Assembly: GCF_008253865.1 (NCBI RefSeq)
Contig: NZ_CP042331.1
Coordinates: 4,250,001-4,314,000, forward strand
Reading direction: 5' to 3'
Origin: Bosea sp. F3-2
Lineage (GTDB): Bacteria; Pseudomonadota; Alphaproteobacteria; Rhizobiales; Beijerinckiaceae
DNA: 64,000 nucleotides
The notes beneath the pieces were generated by a model. That model did not search any database. It had not been told where the DNA came from and worked only from the letters and a program-made list of their open reading frames with translations. Position 1 is the first letter of the stretch. The number at the start of each line of letters is the position of its first letter. Both the position numbers and the translations under genes were made by a program. Below, piece after piece: positions 46,766-56,806 of the stretch.

Positions 46766-46886
46766 CGGCTTCGGCCACGGCGATGAAAACTGCCGCGGCT
46801 ATATCACGATGCAACGGCGGCCCGTTAGGACCGCCCGGCATGGCCGGAACGCTGCCCGCTCAGGCGCCGGGGGCCCGAAGAGCTTG

Positions 46887-47702
46887 TCAGAGTTCCAGCG
46901 TCACCGTCACCGGGACATGGTCGGAGGGACGCTCCCAGCCGCGCGCTTCGCGCAGGAAGGCGAGGTCGCGCAGCGTCGGCTTCAGCGCGTCCGAGAGCCA
47001 GATATGGTCGAGTCGGCGGCCCCTGTTCGATGCTTCCCAGTCCTGCGCGCGGTAGCTCCACCAGGAATAGAGCTTCTCGGGCTCGGGGCGCAGCGCGCGA
47101 GCCGCGTCGGTCCAGCCGATCTCGCTGCGCAGCCGCTCCAGCGTCGTCGTCTCGATCGGTGTGTGGCTGACCACGTCGAGAAGCTGCTTGTGGCTCCAGA
47201 CGTCGTGCTCGAGGGGGGCGATGTTGAGGTCGCCGAGGAGGATCGCGGGCCGGTCGGTCGGTTTCTTCGTCACGCCCCAGGCGCCGAGCTCGTCGAGGAA
47301 GGCAAGCTTGTGGGCGAATTTCTCGTTCTTCGCGGGGTCGGGAATGTCGCCACCGGCCGGGATGTAGAAGTTATGGATAGCGATGCCGGCGGCGGCGCCG
47401 GCCGCTTTGTCGAGCGTCACGGTCATGTGCCGGGCGTCGTTGCGGCCGCACATCGACATCGCCTCCTTCTTGCTGAAGGGCAGCTTCGAGACGATGGCGA
47501 CGCCGTTGTAGCCCTTCTGGCCGATGAAGGCCTGATGGACGTAGCCGAGCTGATGGAAGGCCTTGGCCGGAAACTGTTCGTCCGGCGTCTTGGTCTCCTG
47601 CAGGCAGAGAACGTCGGGGGCGTAGGTGTTCAGGAACTCGCCGACCATGCCGATGCGCAAGCGGACGGAGTTGATGTTCCAACTGGTGACGGTGAGTTGC
47701 AC
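46887..47702 (-). CDS. xthA: Exodeoxyribonuclease III
   Basis: 271-aa AP endonuclease / 3' exonuclease of base-excision repair. TVTSWNINSVRLRI, CLQETKTPDE, LLGDLNIAPLEHDVW and the C-terminal RPSDHVPVTV are the catalytic motifs. Starts at GTG (MQLTVTSWN). Last gene of the ftsK-lolA-xthA run. Confidence 0.95.
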   Translation of the reverse strand: MQLTVTSWNINSVRLRIGMVGEFLNTYAPDVLCLQETKTPDEQFPAKAFHQLGYVHQAFIGQKGYNGVAIVSKLPFSKKEAMSMCGRNDARHMTVTLDKAAGAAAGIAIHNFYIPAGGDIPDPAKNEKFAHKLAFLDELGAWGVTKKPTDRPAILLGDLNIAPLEHDVWSHKQLLDVVSHTPIETTTLERLRSEIGWTDAARALRPEPEKLYSWWSYRAQDWEASNRGRRLDHIWLSDALKPTLRDLAFLREARGWERPSDHVPVTVTLEL

Positions 47703-47806
47703 GCGAGAATTCCGGCGGGAAGGAGGCCGGAAACTGGGTCGTCGGGGCGCAAAAGGCAAGCCCCGACGCGATGTCCCTCAGCCAGCCCGTTGAAAGGGCC
47801 GCGCTA

Positions 47807-48655
47807 TCAGAGCGTGCGTTGGTAATCGATCACGAATTTCTTCGGATCGGGGCGGCGCTGGGTGTCGAGATTGTAGAGTGCGACCGAGGTCTCGTAGCCC
47901 TGCGGATCGACCACGATCCATTGTCTCAGCTCATTGGCGACAAGGTCGAACTTCAGCGTGATCTTCGAGGTGCCGCCCAGCGTGGAGCGGTCCTCAATTC
48001 GCACGGAGAGGATATCACCGTCGATGCTGGCACCGGTGAGGGTGCCCTCGCGCGCGAGGTCCATGCGCTCGCGCACCAGGAATTTCAGCGGCGTCTGGCC
48101 GATCGAGTAGATGTCCTGCGTCGCCAGGCGCTTGTCGCGCACGGCGACCGAGGTGCCGTCGGCGATGACCTCGGTGGTGACGGGCGGCTCGTATTCGAAG
48201 CGCATCTTGCCCGGACGCTGGATATAGACGCGCCCTTCGAGCCGCCGGCCATTAGCGGCGAACTGGATGAAATTGCCCTGCAGCGAGCTGAAGCTGTTGA
48301 GATAGGCGTTGAGCCGCTCGATCGCCTCCTCCTGCGTCGCCGGCACGCCGGTGCGGGCCTTGGCGGGGGCGGTGGGGCGGGGAGTCTGCGCCGACGGCGC
48401 GGCGGTTGTTGCCGGAGCAGCCGCCGCAGCCGGCTCGGCCGCCGGCGCTTCCGCCGCGGCGGTACGGGGCAGGCCGAGACCTGCGGGGCGGATGGGCGGC
48501 AGCGGAATCGGGCGCGGCTTGGCCACGACGGGCTTGGTTGCGGCCGCTGGCGGTTGCAACTGCATCGGCTGGGCCATGAGCGACTCCGCCGCGGTGCTGC
48601 AACCGAGCGCCATCAAAGCCACTGCCGAAGCCCGCAACGCCGGGTTCCATCTCAT
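47807..48655 (-). CDS. lolA: LolA-like outer-membrane lipoprotein carrier
   Basis: 282-aa periplasmic protein. Signal peptide (RASAVALMALGCSTAAESLM-like) then about 70 residues of Pro/Ala linker. The LolA domain follows (RLNAYLNSFSSLQGNFIQFA, GRVYIQRPGKMRFEYEPP). LolA carries lipoproteins from LolCDE to LolB. The long Pro/Ala insert is an alphaproteobacterial trait. ATG at 48655 chosen over a TTG. Follows ftsK, a frequent arrangement. Confidence 0.9.
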   Translation of the reverse strand: MRWNPALRASAVALMALGCSTAAESLMAQPMQLQPPAAATKPVVAKPRPIPLPPIRPAGLGLPRTAAAEAPAAEPAAAAAPATTAAPSAQTPRPTAPAKARTGVPATQEEAIERLNAYLNSFSSLQGNFIQFAANGRRLEGRVYIQRPGKMRFEYEPPVTTEVIADGTSVAVRDKRLATQDIYSIGQTPLKFLVRERMDLAREGTLTGASIDGDILSVRIEDRSTLGGTSKITLKFDLVANELRQWIVVDPQGYETSVALYNLDTQRRPDPKKFVIDYQRTL

Positions 48656-48839
48656 GAGCAAGTCTGCCTCACTCCCTGTGCCGTCACGGCGCTTCTGGTC
48701 TCGGCCGGCGCCGCGGACTCGATCGGCCGCCTTCGCCGCCTACAGGGAGCCAACCCGTCGATGCCGCAAAGGTTGCACTGTCCTGATGGCAATTTGAGGA
48801 CCGTTCCGGGCAATCGCAAGGTCCAGGCGGCCATCCGCC

Positions 48840-51413
<2,574 letters not shown>

Positions 51414-51485
51414 GCGGCTTCAGGTCGTGTCCGGACTGTCGGGCCGCATCATTCCGGCCATCAGCGAGAGGTTAGGAAGGCGAGG

Positions 51486-51500
51486 TTAAGACCCGCTTAA
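51486..51500. promoter_or_regulatory. CtrA-type site upstream of ftsK
   Basis: Perfect TTAA-N7-TTAA (TTAAGACCCGCTTAA), 73-87 bp before the ftsK start codon, in the expected promoter position. Same motif as in the origin region. Confidence 0.72.
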
Positions 51501-51581
51501 CCTTGAAAGCTATCCACCGCCTCCTGCCGTCGGTTGTCGGCAGGTTGCGGACCCGGACCGTGCCGAGCTGCCGATGGCAAG

Positions 51582-51611
51582 AAAAGACCCCGGCGGTCGC
51601 CCGCCGGGGTC
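51582..51611 (-). terminator. Rho-independent terminator of amtB
   Basis: Perfect 11-bp stem (GACCCCGGCGG) with a four-base loop and, on the minus strand, TTTTC after it. 27 bp past the amtB stop. Confidence 0.93.
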
Positions 51612-51613
51612 CG

Positions 51614-51629
51614 GGATTCACGTGAAACC
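51614..51629. other. parS-like site after amtB (variant 14-mer with GANTC)
   Basis: Contains GATTCACGTGAAAC, identical to the core beside pnp and, in reverse, to the origin site. 13 of 16 match the parS consensus. Lies between the amtB stop codon and its terminator. Confidence 0.6.
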
Positions 51630-51638
51630 TGTGAGGGA

Positions 51639-53117
51639 TCACATGCTGTAGGCGCGCTCGCCGTGCTCGGCGATGTCGAGGCCCTCGCGCTCCTGGTCGG
51701 AGGTGACCCGCAGACCGACGATCACGTCGACGATCTTGTAGAGGATCGCCGAGCCGACGCCGCTGAACACCAGCGTGAACAGCACCGCCTTGATCTGGGA
51801 CATCACGGCGGGGCCGAACTCGTAGGCACCGACGGCGAGCTCGCCGGGCTTGCTCGAATAGTCCGGGATGCCGGCGCCGCCGAGAGCGGTGTTGACCAGG
51901 ATGCCGGTCGCGATCGCGCCGATGATGCCGCCGATGCAGTGGATGCCGAAGACGTCGAGCGAGTCGTCGTAGCCGAGCGCGTTCTTCACCGTCGTGCAGA
52001 AGACGAAGCAGACGACACCGACGACGAGTCCGAGGACGATCGAGCCCATCGGACCGGCGAAGCCGGCGGCCGGGGTGACGGCAACGAGGCCGGCGACCGC
52101 GCCCGAGACCATGCCGAGCATCGAGGGCTTGCCCTTGACCGCCCATTCGACGAACAGCCAGCCCAGCGCGGCGGCTGCCGTGGCGACGAAGGTGTTGATC
52201 ATGGCGAGCGCGGCGGTGCCGTTCGCCTCAAGGTTCGAGCCGGCGTTGAAGCCGAACCAGCCAACCCAGAGCAGCGCGGCGCCGATCAGGGTCATGGTCA
52301 GCGAATGCGGCGCCATCAGTTCCTTGCCGAAGCCGATGCGCTTGCCCATCAGCACGCAGCCGACGAGGCCCGCGATACCCGCGTTGATGTGGACCACAGT
52401 GCCGCCGGCGAAGTCGAGCGCCCCCCACTTGAAGAGCATGCCGGCATCGGCATTGACCGCGTCGAGCGCGGACTGCGCCGCAGCCTTGCCATCCGCGCCG
52501 GCCTCGGCGAGCGCCTTGGCGGCGTTGCCGACCGCGTCAGGCCCGCCCCAGTACCAGACCATGTGGGCCATCGGGAAATAGATGAAGGTGACCCAGAGCA
52601 CGGTGAACAGCAGCAGCGCCGAGAATTTCATGCGCTCGGCGAAGGCGCCGACGATCAGCGCCGGTGTGATGCAGGCGAAGGTCATCTGGAAGCAGACATA
52701 GACGAATTCGGGGATGTAGACCCCGTTCGAGAAGGTGCCGGCCACGGTCGTCGCGTCGACGCCCCTGAGGAAGGCCTTCGAGAAGCCGCCGACGAAGTCG
52801 TTCAGCCCGCCGCCATTGGTGAAGGCGAGCGAATAGCCATAGGCCACCCAGAGGATGCAGACGACGCTGACGATGGCGAAGACCTGGGTCAGCACCGAGA
52901 GCATGTTCTTGGAACGGACGAGGCCGCCATAGAAGAGGGCGAGGCCCGGGATGGTCATGAGCAGGACGAGGACCGTCGAGCTCATCATGAAGGCGACGTC
53001 GCCCTTGTTGGGAACGGGCGGTGCGGCGGCGGGTGCCTGGGCCAGCGCGACGCCGGCCGAAAGCGCCGCCAGAGACAGGCCGATCAATCCGGCCCGCAGG
53101 GAAGTCCTGAAATTCAT
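51639..53117 (-). CDS. amtB: Ammonium transporter AmtB
   Basis: 492-aa Amt channel. A cleavable signal (LIGLSLAALSAGVALAQA) precedes eleven helices. The twin-histidine pore is in DFAGGTVVHINAGIAGLVG and FGIHCIGGIIGAIATG. GGLVRSKNMLSVLTQ is also conserved. C-terminus with EGLDIAEHGERAYSM is the GlnK contact tail. Co-transcribed with glnK, 27 bp upstream, so ammonium uptake is blocked by GlnK in nitrogen excess. Confidence 0.97.
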   Translation of the reverse strand: MNFRTSLRAGLIGLSLAALSAGVALAQAPAAAPPVPNKGDVAFMMSSTVLVLLMTIPGLALFYGGLVRSKNMLSVLTQVFAIVSVVCILWVAYGYSLAFTNGGGLNDFVGGFSKAFLRGVDATTVAGTFSNGVYIPEFVYVCFQMTFACITPALIVGAFAERMKFSALLLFTVLWVTFIYFPMAHMVWYWGGPDAVGNAAKALAEAGADGKAAAQSALDAVNADAGMLFKWGALDFAGGTVVHINAGIAGLVGCVLMGKRIGFGKELMAPHSLTMTLIGAALLWVGWFGFNAGSNLEANGTAALAMINTFVATAAAALGWLFVEWAVKGKPSMLGMVSGAVAGLVAVTPAAGFAGPMGSIVLGLVVGVVCFVFCTTVKNALGYDDSLDVFGIHCIGGIIGAIATGILVNTALGGAGIPDYSSKPGELAVGAYEFGPAVMSQIKAVLFTLVFSGVGSAILYKIVDVIVGLRVTSDQEREGLDIAEHGERAYSM

Positions 53118-53144
53118 CGTCTAAAACTCCTGAAGGGGCGGGGC

Positions 53145-53483
53145 TCAGAGGGCGTCGGCGTCGGTCTCGCCGGTGCGGATGCGCACGGCCTTCTCGATCG
53201 ATGAGACGAAGATCTTGCCGTCACCGATCTGGCCGGTGCGGGCCGCGGCGGTGATCGCCTCGATCACCTGCGGGACGAGGTCGTCGGAGACCGCAACCTC
53301 GATCTTGATCTTCGGCAGGAAGCTCACGGCATATTCGGCGCCGCGGTAGATTTCCGTATGACCCTTCTGGCGGCCGTAGCCCTTGACCTCGGTCACCGTC
53401 AGGCCGTGGACGCCGACGGCGGTGAGCCCGTCGCGCACCTCCTCCAGCTTGAACGGCTTGATGATCGCCATCACGATTTTCAT
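53145..53483 (-). CDS. glnK: Nitrogen regulatory protein P-II (GlnK)
   Basis: 112-aa PII signal protein. The uridylylation Tyr51 sits in GHTEIYRGAEY (T-loop). KIFVSSIEKAVRIRTGETDA is the C-terminal ATP/2-oxoglutarate loop. ATG at 53483 (MKIVMAIIKPFKL). First gene of glnK-amtB. A near-consensus sigma-54 site is about 100 bp upstream. Confidence 0.97.
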   Translation of the reverse strand: MKIVMAIIKPFKLEEVRDGLTAVGVHGLTVTEVKGYGRQKGHTEIYRGAEYAVSFLPKIKIEVAVSDDLVPQVIEAITAAARTGQIGDGKIFVSSIEKAVRIRTGETDADAL

Positions 53484-53579
53484 GGCTGGGTTTCCCCGTC
53501 TGCGCCGCCCGGTCGTCAGCCCCGGCGATCTCGTTGCACCTCGCGCGCCCTGCCGTGCGCAGTGCGTCGCAACATGCAA

Positions 53580-53596
53580 TTCAAGGGACGTGCCAA
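53580..53596 (-). promoter_or_regulatory. Sigma-54 promoter candidate of glnK-amtB
   Basis: Minus-strand TTGGCACGTCCCTTGAA. It matches TTGGCACG-N4-TTGCW except that the -12 GC is GA. Predicted start near 53570 leaves a leader of about 87 nt. Fits NtrC control of glnK-amtB. No clear NtrC sites were recognised upstream. Confidence 0.6.
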
Positions 53597-53719
53597 CCCG
53601 CTTCCGGAGCGGCGAGGGCGCATCCAGGGGGCAAAAACCGACAAACCGGTGAGGAGATCAGCAGGATAGCCTAATAAATAGGCATTAGCTCGTGCGAGAG
53701 GCAACCGCTCAAAATAGCG

Positions 53720-54586
53720 TCAACGCAGATCTGGCCGAGGACGGATGAGCCCCTCCTGCGCAACCGAGGCAACGAGCCTGCCCTGTCGGTCGAAGACGAG
53801 GCCGCGCGAGAAGCCGCGGGCGCCGGAGGTCGAGGGGCTGTCCTGCGAGTAGAGAAGCCACTCGTCTGCCCGGAACGGACGATGAAACCACAGGGCGTGA
53901 TCGAGGCTGGCGCCCTGGATCTTCTGGTCGAAGACGGTGGTGCCGTGCGCGATCAGGCTGGAATCGAGCAGCATCAGGTCGGAGGCGTAGGCCAGCACGC
54001 TCTGATGGAAGGCCGGTTCATCCGGGAGGGTTTCCATGGCTCGGATCCAGACGTTGAATTTCGGCTCCATCTTGCCGCCGGTGCGATAGCGCTCCAGCTC
54101 GACGGGGCGGATCTCGATCGGCCGCTTGCGCTGATAATAGGCCTGCACCGCGTCCGGCATGTGCGGCAGCACGCTCTTCGCCATCTCCTCCCGATCAGGC
54201 AGCTCATCCGGCATCGGCACTTTTGGCATCGGCATCTGGTGCTCGAAGCCGGGCTCGTCGACCTGGAAGGAAGCGGACATGGCGAAGATCGCCTCGCCCT
54301 TCTGGATGGCGAGCACGCGCCGTGTCGTGAAGGAACGGCCATCCCGCAGCCGGTCGACCTCATAGACGATCGGAATCTCAGGGTCGCCGGGCAGCAGGAA
54401 ATAGGCATGCAGCGAATGCGGCTGCCGGTCCTCGACCGTCTTGCAGGCGGCATAGAGCGACTGCGCGATCACTTGTCCGCCGAAGACGCGTGGCCAGGTC
54501 GACTTGGGACTGCGACCGCGGAACAGGTTGCGCTCGAGTGGCTCGAGGTCGAGGATCGCCGTCAGGGAGGCGCTGATCTGGGACAT
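53720..54586 (-). CDS. tesB: Acyl-CoA thioesterase II
   Basis: 288-aa double-hotdog thioesterase. STWPRVFGGQVIAQSLYAAC and HSLHAYFLLPGDPEIPIVYE in the first hotdog; HGTTVFDQKIQGASLDHALW with the catalytic Asp in the second, then FHRPFRADEWLLYSQDSP. Start at MSQISASLTAILDLEPLE. Divergent from the UbiH-family gene (119 bp). Confidence 0.95.
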   Translation of the reverse strand: MSQISASLTAILDLEPLERNLFRGRSPKSTWPRVFGGQVIAQSLYAACKTVEDRQPHSLHAYFLLPGDPEIPIVYEVDRLRDGRSFTTRRVLAIQKGEAIFAMSASFQVDEPGFEHQMPMPKVPMPDELPDREEMAKSVLPHMPDAVQAYYQRKRPIEIRPVELERYRTGGKMEPKFNVWIRAMETLPDEPAFHQSVLAYASDLMLLDSSLIAHGTTVFDQKIQGASLDHALWFHRPFRADEWLLYSQDSPSTSGARGFSRGLVFDRQGRLVASVAQEGLIRPRPDLR

Positions 54587-54705
54587 GGCGGCGGGTATCG
54601 CGGTCAGGTTGACGAAGCGGCCGGCCGCCCGCACAGGAACAGCCGGTTCGTCTCGCATCAGCACCGAGGCGTCCCGTGCCGTCAAGACGCCAGAGGAGCA
54701 GCAGC

Positions 54706-55953
54706 ATGGCCATCGAACGGGATTCGGGCGCGCGCATCGTCATCGCGGGCGGCGGGATCGCGGGGCTGACCCTGGCGCTGGCACTGAAGCAGGCGCTCGG
54801 CAGAGCCTTCGCGATCACCCTGGCCGATCCGACGCTCGCCGCGCCGCCGCGTGCGGACAACCGCGCCTATGCGGTGGCGGCCGGCGCCCGTTCGATGCTG
54901 GAGACGCTGGGCGTCTGGGACGCCGTTGCGGGCTCGGCGCAGGCGATGACGGAGATGATCGTCTCGGACAGCCGGACAAATGACGTGGTGCGCCCGGTCT
55001 TCCTGACCTTCGACGGCGAGGTCGAGCCCGGCCAGCCCTTTGCGCACATGGTCGAAAATGGCGCGCTGGTCGCAGAACTCAAGGCGGCCTGCGAGCGAGA
55101 GGGCGTCGAGCTGCGCGCGACCGGCGTGCGCCGTTTCACGGCGGAAGAAGCGGCTGTCGAGGTCGTCCTCGGCGATAGCTCGCGCGTGCAAGCGACGCTG
55201 CTGGTTGCCGCCGATGGCGCACGCTCGAAGCTGCGCGAGCAGGCTGGCATCGGCTGGGTCGGCTGGGGCTATGGCCAGTCCGGCATCGTTGCCACGATCG
55301 GGCATGAGCGCCCGCATCACGGCCGGGCTGTCGAGCATTTCCTGCCCTCCGGGCCCTTCGCCATCCTGCCATTGGCCGATGGCGGCCGCTTCGGCCACCG
55401 TTCGTCGATCGTCTGGACCGAGAGGACCGAGAACGTCCCGGCTCTGCTCTCGCTCGATGCCGCGGATCTGCTGGCCGAGATCGAGACGCGCTTCGGGCTC
55501 GAACTCGGCGAGATCGCGCTGGAAAGCGCGGTGAGCGCGCACCGGCTCGGCTTCGGCGTCGCCCGGCGTTTCGTTGGCGAGCGATTCGCCTTGCTCGGCG
55601 ATGCCGCGCATCTGATCCACCCCATCGCCGGGCAGGGTCTCAATCTCGGGCTCAAGGATGTCGCGGCGCTGGCCGAGGCTATCGTCGATGCGGCCCGGCT
55701 CGGGCTCGATCCCGGCTCGCTCGACGTGCTGGAGGACTACGAGAAGGCGCGACGCTTCGACACGGTGGCGATGGGCGCGGTCACGGACGGGCTGAACCGG
55801 CTGTTCTCGAACGACGCGACGCCGATCAGGCTGGCGCGCGACTTCGGACTGGGGGTCGTGGATCGGCTGCCGGGGTTGAAGCGCTTCTTTATCCGCGAGG
55901 CGGCCGGTGTGGCCGGAGCGCCGCCGCGGCTGCTGCGCGGCGAGGCGCTGTAG
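54706..55953 (+). CDS. UbiH/UbiF/COQ6-family FAD monooxygenase
   Basis: 415-aa flavoprotein hydroxylase of ubiquinone synthesis. FAD dinucleotide fold at IVIAGGGIAGLTLALALKQA, the DG motif VAADGARSKLREQAGIG, and FALLGDAAHLIHPIAGQGLN. Which ring position it hydroxylates (UbiH, UbiF, UbiI or UbiL type) cannot be told. GAGGAG precedes the ATG. Confidence 0.9.
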   Translation: MAIERDSGARIVIAGGGIAGLTLALALKQALGRAFAITLADPTLAAPPRADNRAYAVAAGARSMLETLGVWDAVAGSAQAMTEMIVSDSRTNDVVRPVFLTFDGEVEPGQPFAHMVENGALVAELKAACEREGVELRATGVRRFTAEEAAVEVVLGDSSRVQATLLVAADGARSKLREQAGIGWVGWGYGQSGIVATIGHERPHHGRAVEHFLPSGPFAILPLADGGRFGHRSSIVWTERTENVPALLSLDAADLLAEIETRFGLELGEIALESAVSAHRLGFGVARRFVGERFALLGDAAHLIHPIAGQGLNLGLKDVAALAEAIVDAARLGLDPGSLDVLEDYEKARRFDTVAMGAVTDGLNRLFSNDATPIRLARDFGLGVVDRLPGLKRFFIREAAGVAGAPPRLLRGEAL

Positions 55954-55961
55954 AGGTTGCT

Positions 55962-56267
55962 TTAAGCGGGCCAATCCTCTTCGCGCCAATCACGCGCCGT
56001 GTGGATGACGCGCAGAATCGCGACGACCTCGTGTCCACCTTGGAATGCGATGGTATAGGCGAGGATAAAGGGCAGACGGGGAACCAGCTTCTCGTAAGTA
56101 CCGCTCACGCGGCCGGGTCGCCCGGTCGCGAATTCACCGAGCCCGTTTCCGGTCTGCTCGATGGCGTCGACGATCCGCTCGGCCGCATCCGGGTTGTCCT
56201 GGGCAATGTATCCGAGGATGTCGAGGTAATCGCGCCGGGCGTCATCAGACCAGATGACCGGCTTCAT
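55962..56267 (-). CDS. ParE/RelE-superfamily toxin (module 2)
   Basis: 101-aa toxin. VIWSDDARRDYLDILGYIAQ and the C-terminal EVVAILRVIHTARDWREEDW match ParE/RelE toxins of the type paired with CopG-like antitoxins. Its ATG overlaps the antitoxin stop (ATGA). Seems intact. Target (gyrase or ribosome) is not known. Confidence 0.87.
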   Translation of the reverse strand: MKPVIWSDDARRDYLDILGYIAQDNPDAAERIVDAIEQTGNGLGEFATGRPGRVSGTYEKLVPRLPFILAYTIAFQGGHEVVAILRVIHTARDWREEDWPA

Positions 56268-56533
56268 TCCCCGCCGGCTTTCCCGCGCCTCGCATCCGCG
56301 ATGATGCGGCGAGCGTCGGTCATGACCTCGTCATGCGGCACGACCCGCCCGGCCTCGACATCGACCAGGCCGCGCTTGATTCCCTCAATGATCTGAAGCT
56401 CGCGGTCGACATAAGCCGAAACCGCTTCGCCTGCGAGAAAGGACTTGGAGCGCCGGGTGCCCGCCGCGATGCGCTCGAGCTTGCGCTTCGTTTCAGCCGA
56501 AACCCGGATGGTCATGGTTTCCGTCGCAGCCAT
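56264..56533 (-). CDS. CopG/RHH antitoxin (module 2)
   Basis: 89-aa antitoxin. TMTIRVSAETKRKLERIA begins the ribbon-helix-helix and RRSKSFLAGEAVSAYVDREL completes it. IIEGIKRGLVDVEAGRVVPH-DEVM is the usual toxin-binding tail. The ATG at 56533 has a GGGA site. An inverted repeat upstream is the likely operator. Confidence 0.88.
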   Translation of the reverse strand: MAATETMTIRVSAETKRKLERIAAGTRRSKSFLAGEAVSAYVDRELQIIEGIKRGLVDVEAGRVVPHDEVMTDARRIIADARRGKAGGE

Positions 56534-56544
56534 CGTCCCGACCT

Positions 56545-56574
56545 TTGTGTTGATGTGTGTACATCCTAACACAA
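56545..56574 (-). promoter_or_regulatory. Inverted-repeat operator of toxin-antitoxin module 2
   Basis: GATGT-GTGT-ACATC (56552-56565) flanked by TTGTGTT and AACACAA, 12-41 bp before the antitoxin ATG. Position and nested symmetry fit RHH autorepression. Confidence 0.6.
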
Positions 56575-56597
56575 GGGCCGGGCCGAGCCAAACGGCC

Positions 56598-56792
56598 TCA
56601 ATCCTCCAGCGGCCGGGCTTCTTCCGGCAGCATGATCGGGATGCCGTCGCGGATCGGATAGGCCAGCTTCGCGGCCCGGCTGATCAGCTCCTGCTTCGCC
56701 GCATCGTATTCAAGCGTCGCCTTGGTCAGCGGGCAGACCAGGATTTCGAGCAGCTTAGGGTCGATGCGGGTGCTGTGATCGGTTTCGGTCAT
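56598..56792 (-). CDS. Trm112-like small zinc-ribbon protein (UPF0434/YcaR)
   Basis: 64-aa protein. DPKLLEILVCPLTKATLEYD and SRAAKLAYPIRDGIPIMLPE are typical of the Trm112/UPF0434 family. Only one Cys remains, as in many bacterial members. Eukaryotic Trm112 activates methyltransferases; bacterial role unknown. Lies 14 bp after gdhZ on the same strand and may share its transcript. Confidence 0.92.
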   Translation of the reverse strand: MTETDHSTRIDPKLLEILVCPLTKATLEYDAAKQELISRAAKLAYPIRDGIPIMLPEEARPLED

Positions 56793-56806
56793 TCGGTTCG
56801 TCCCGT

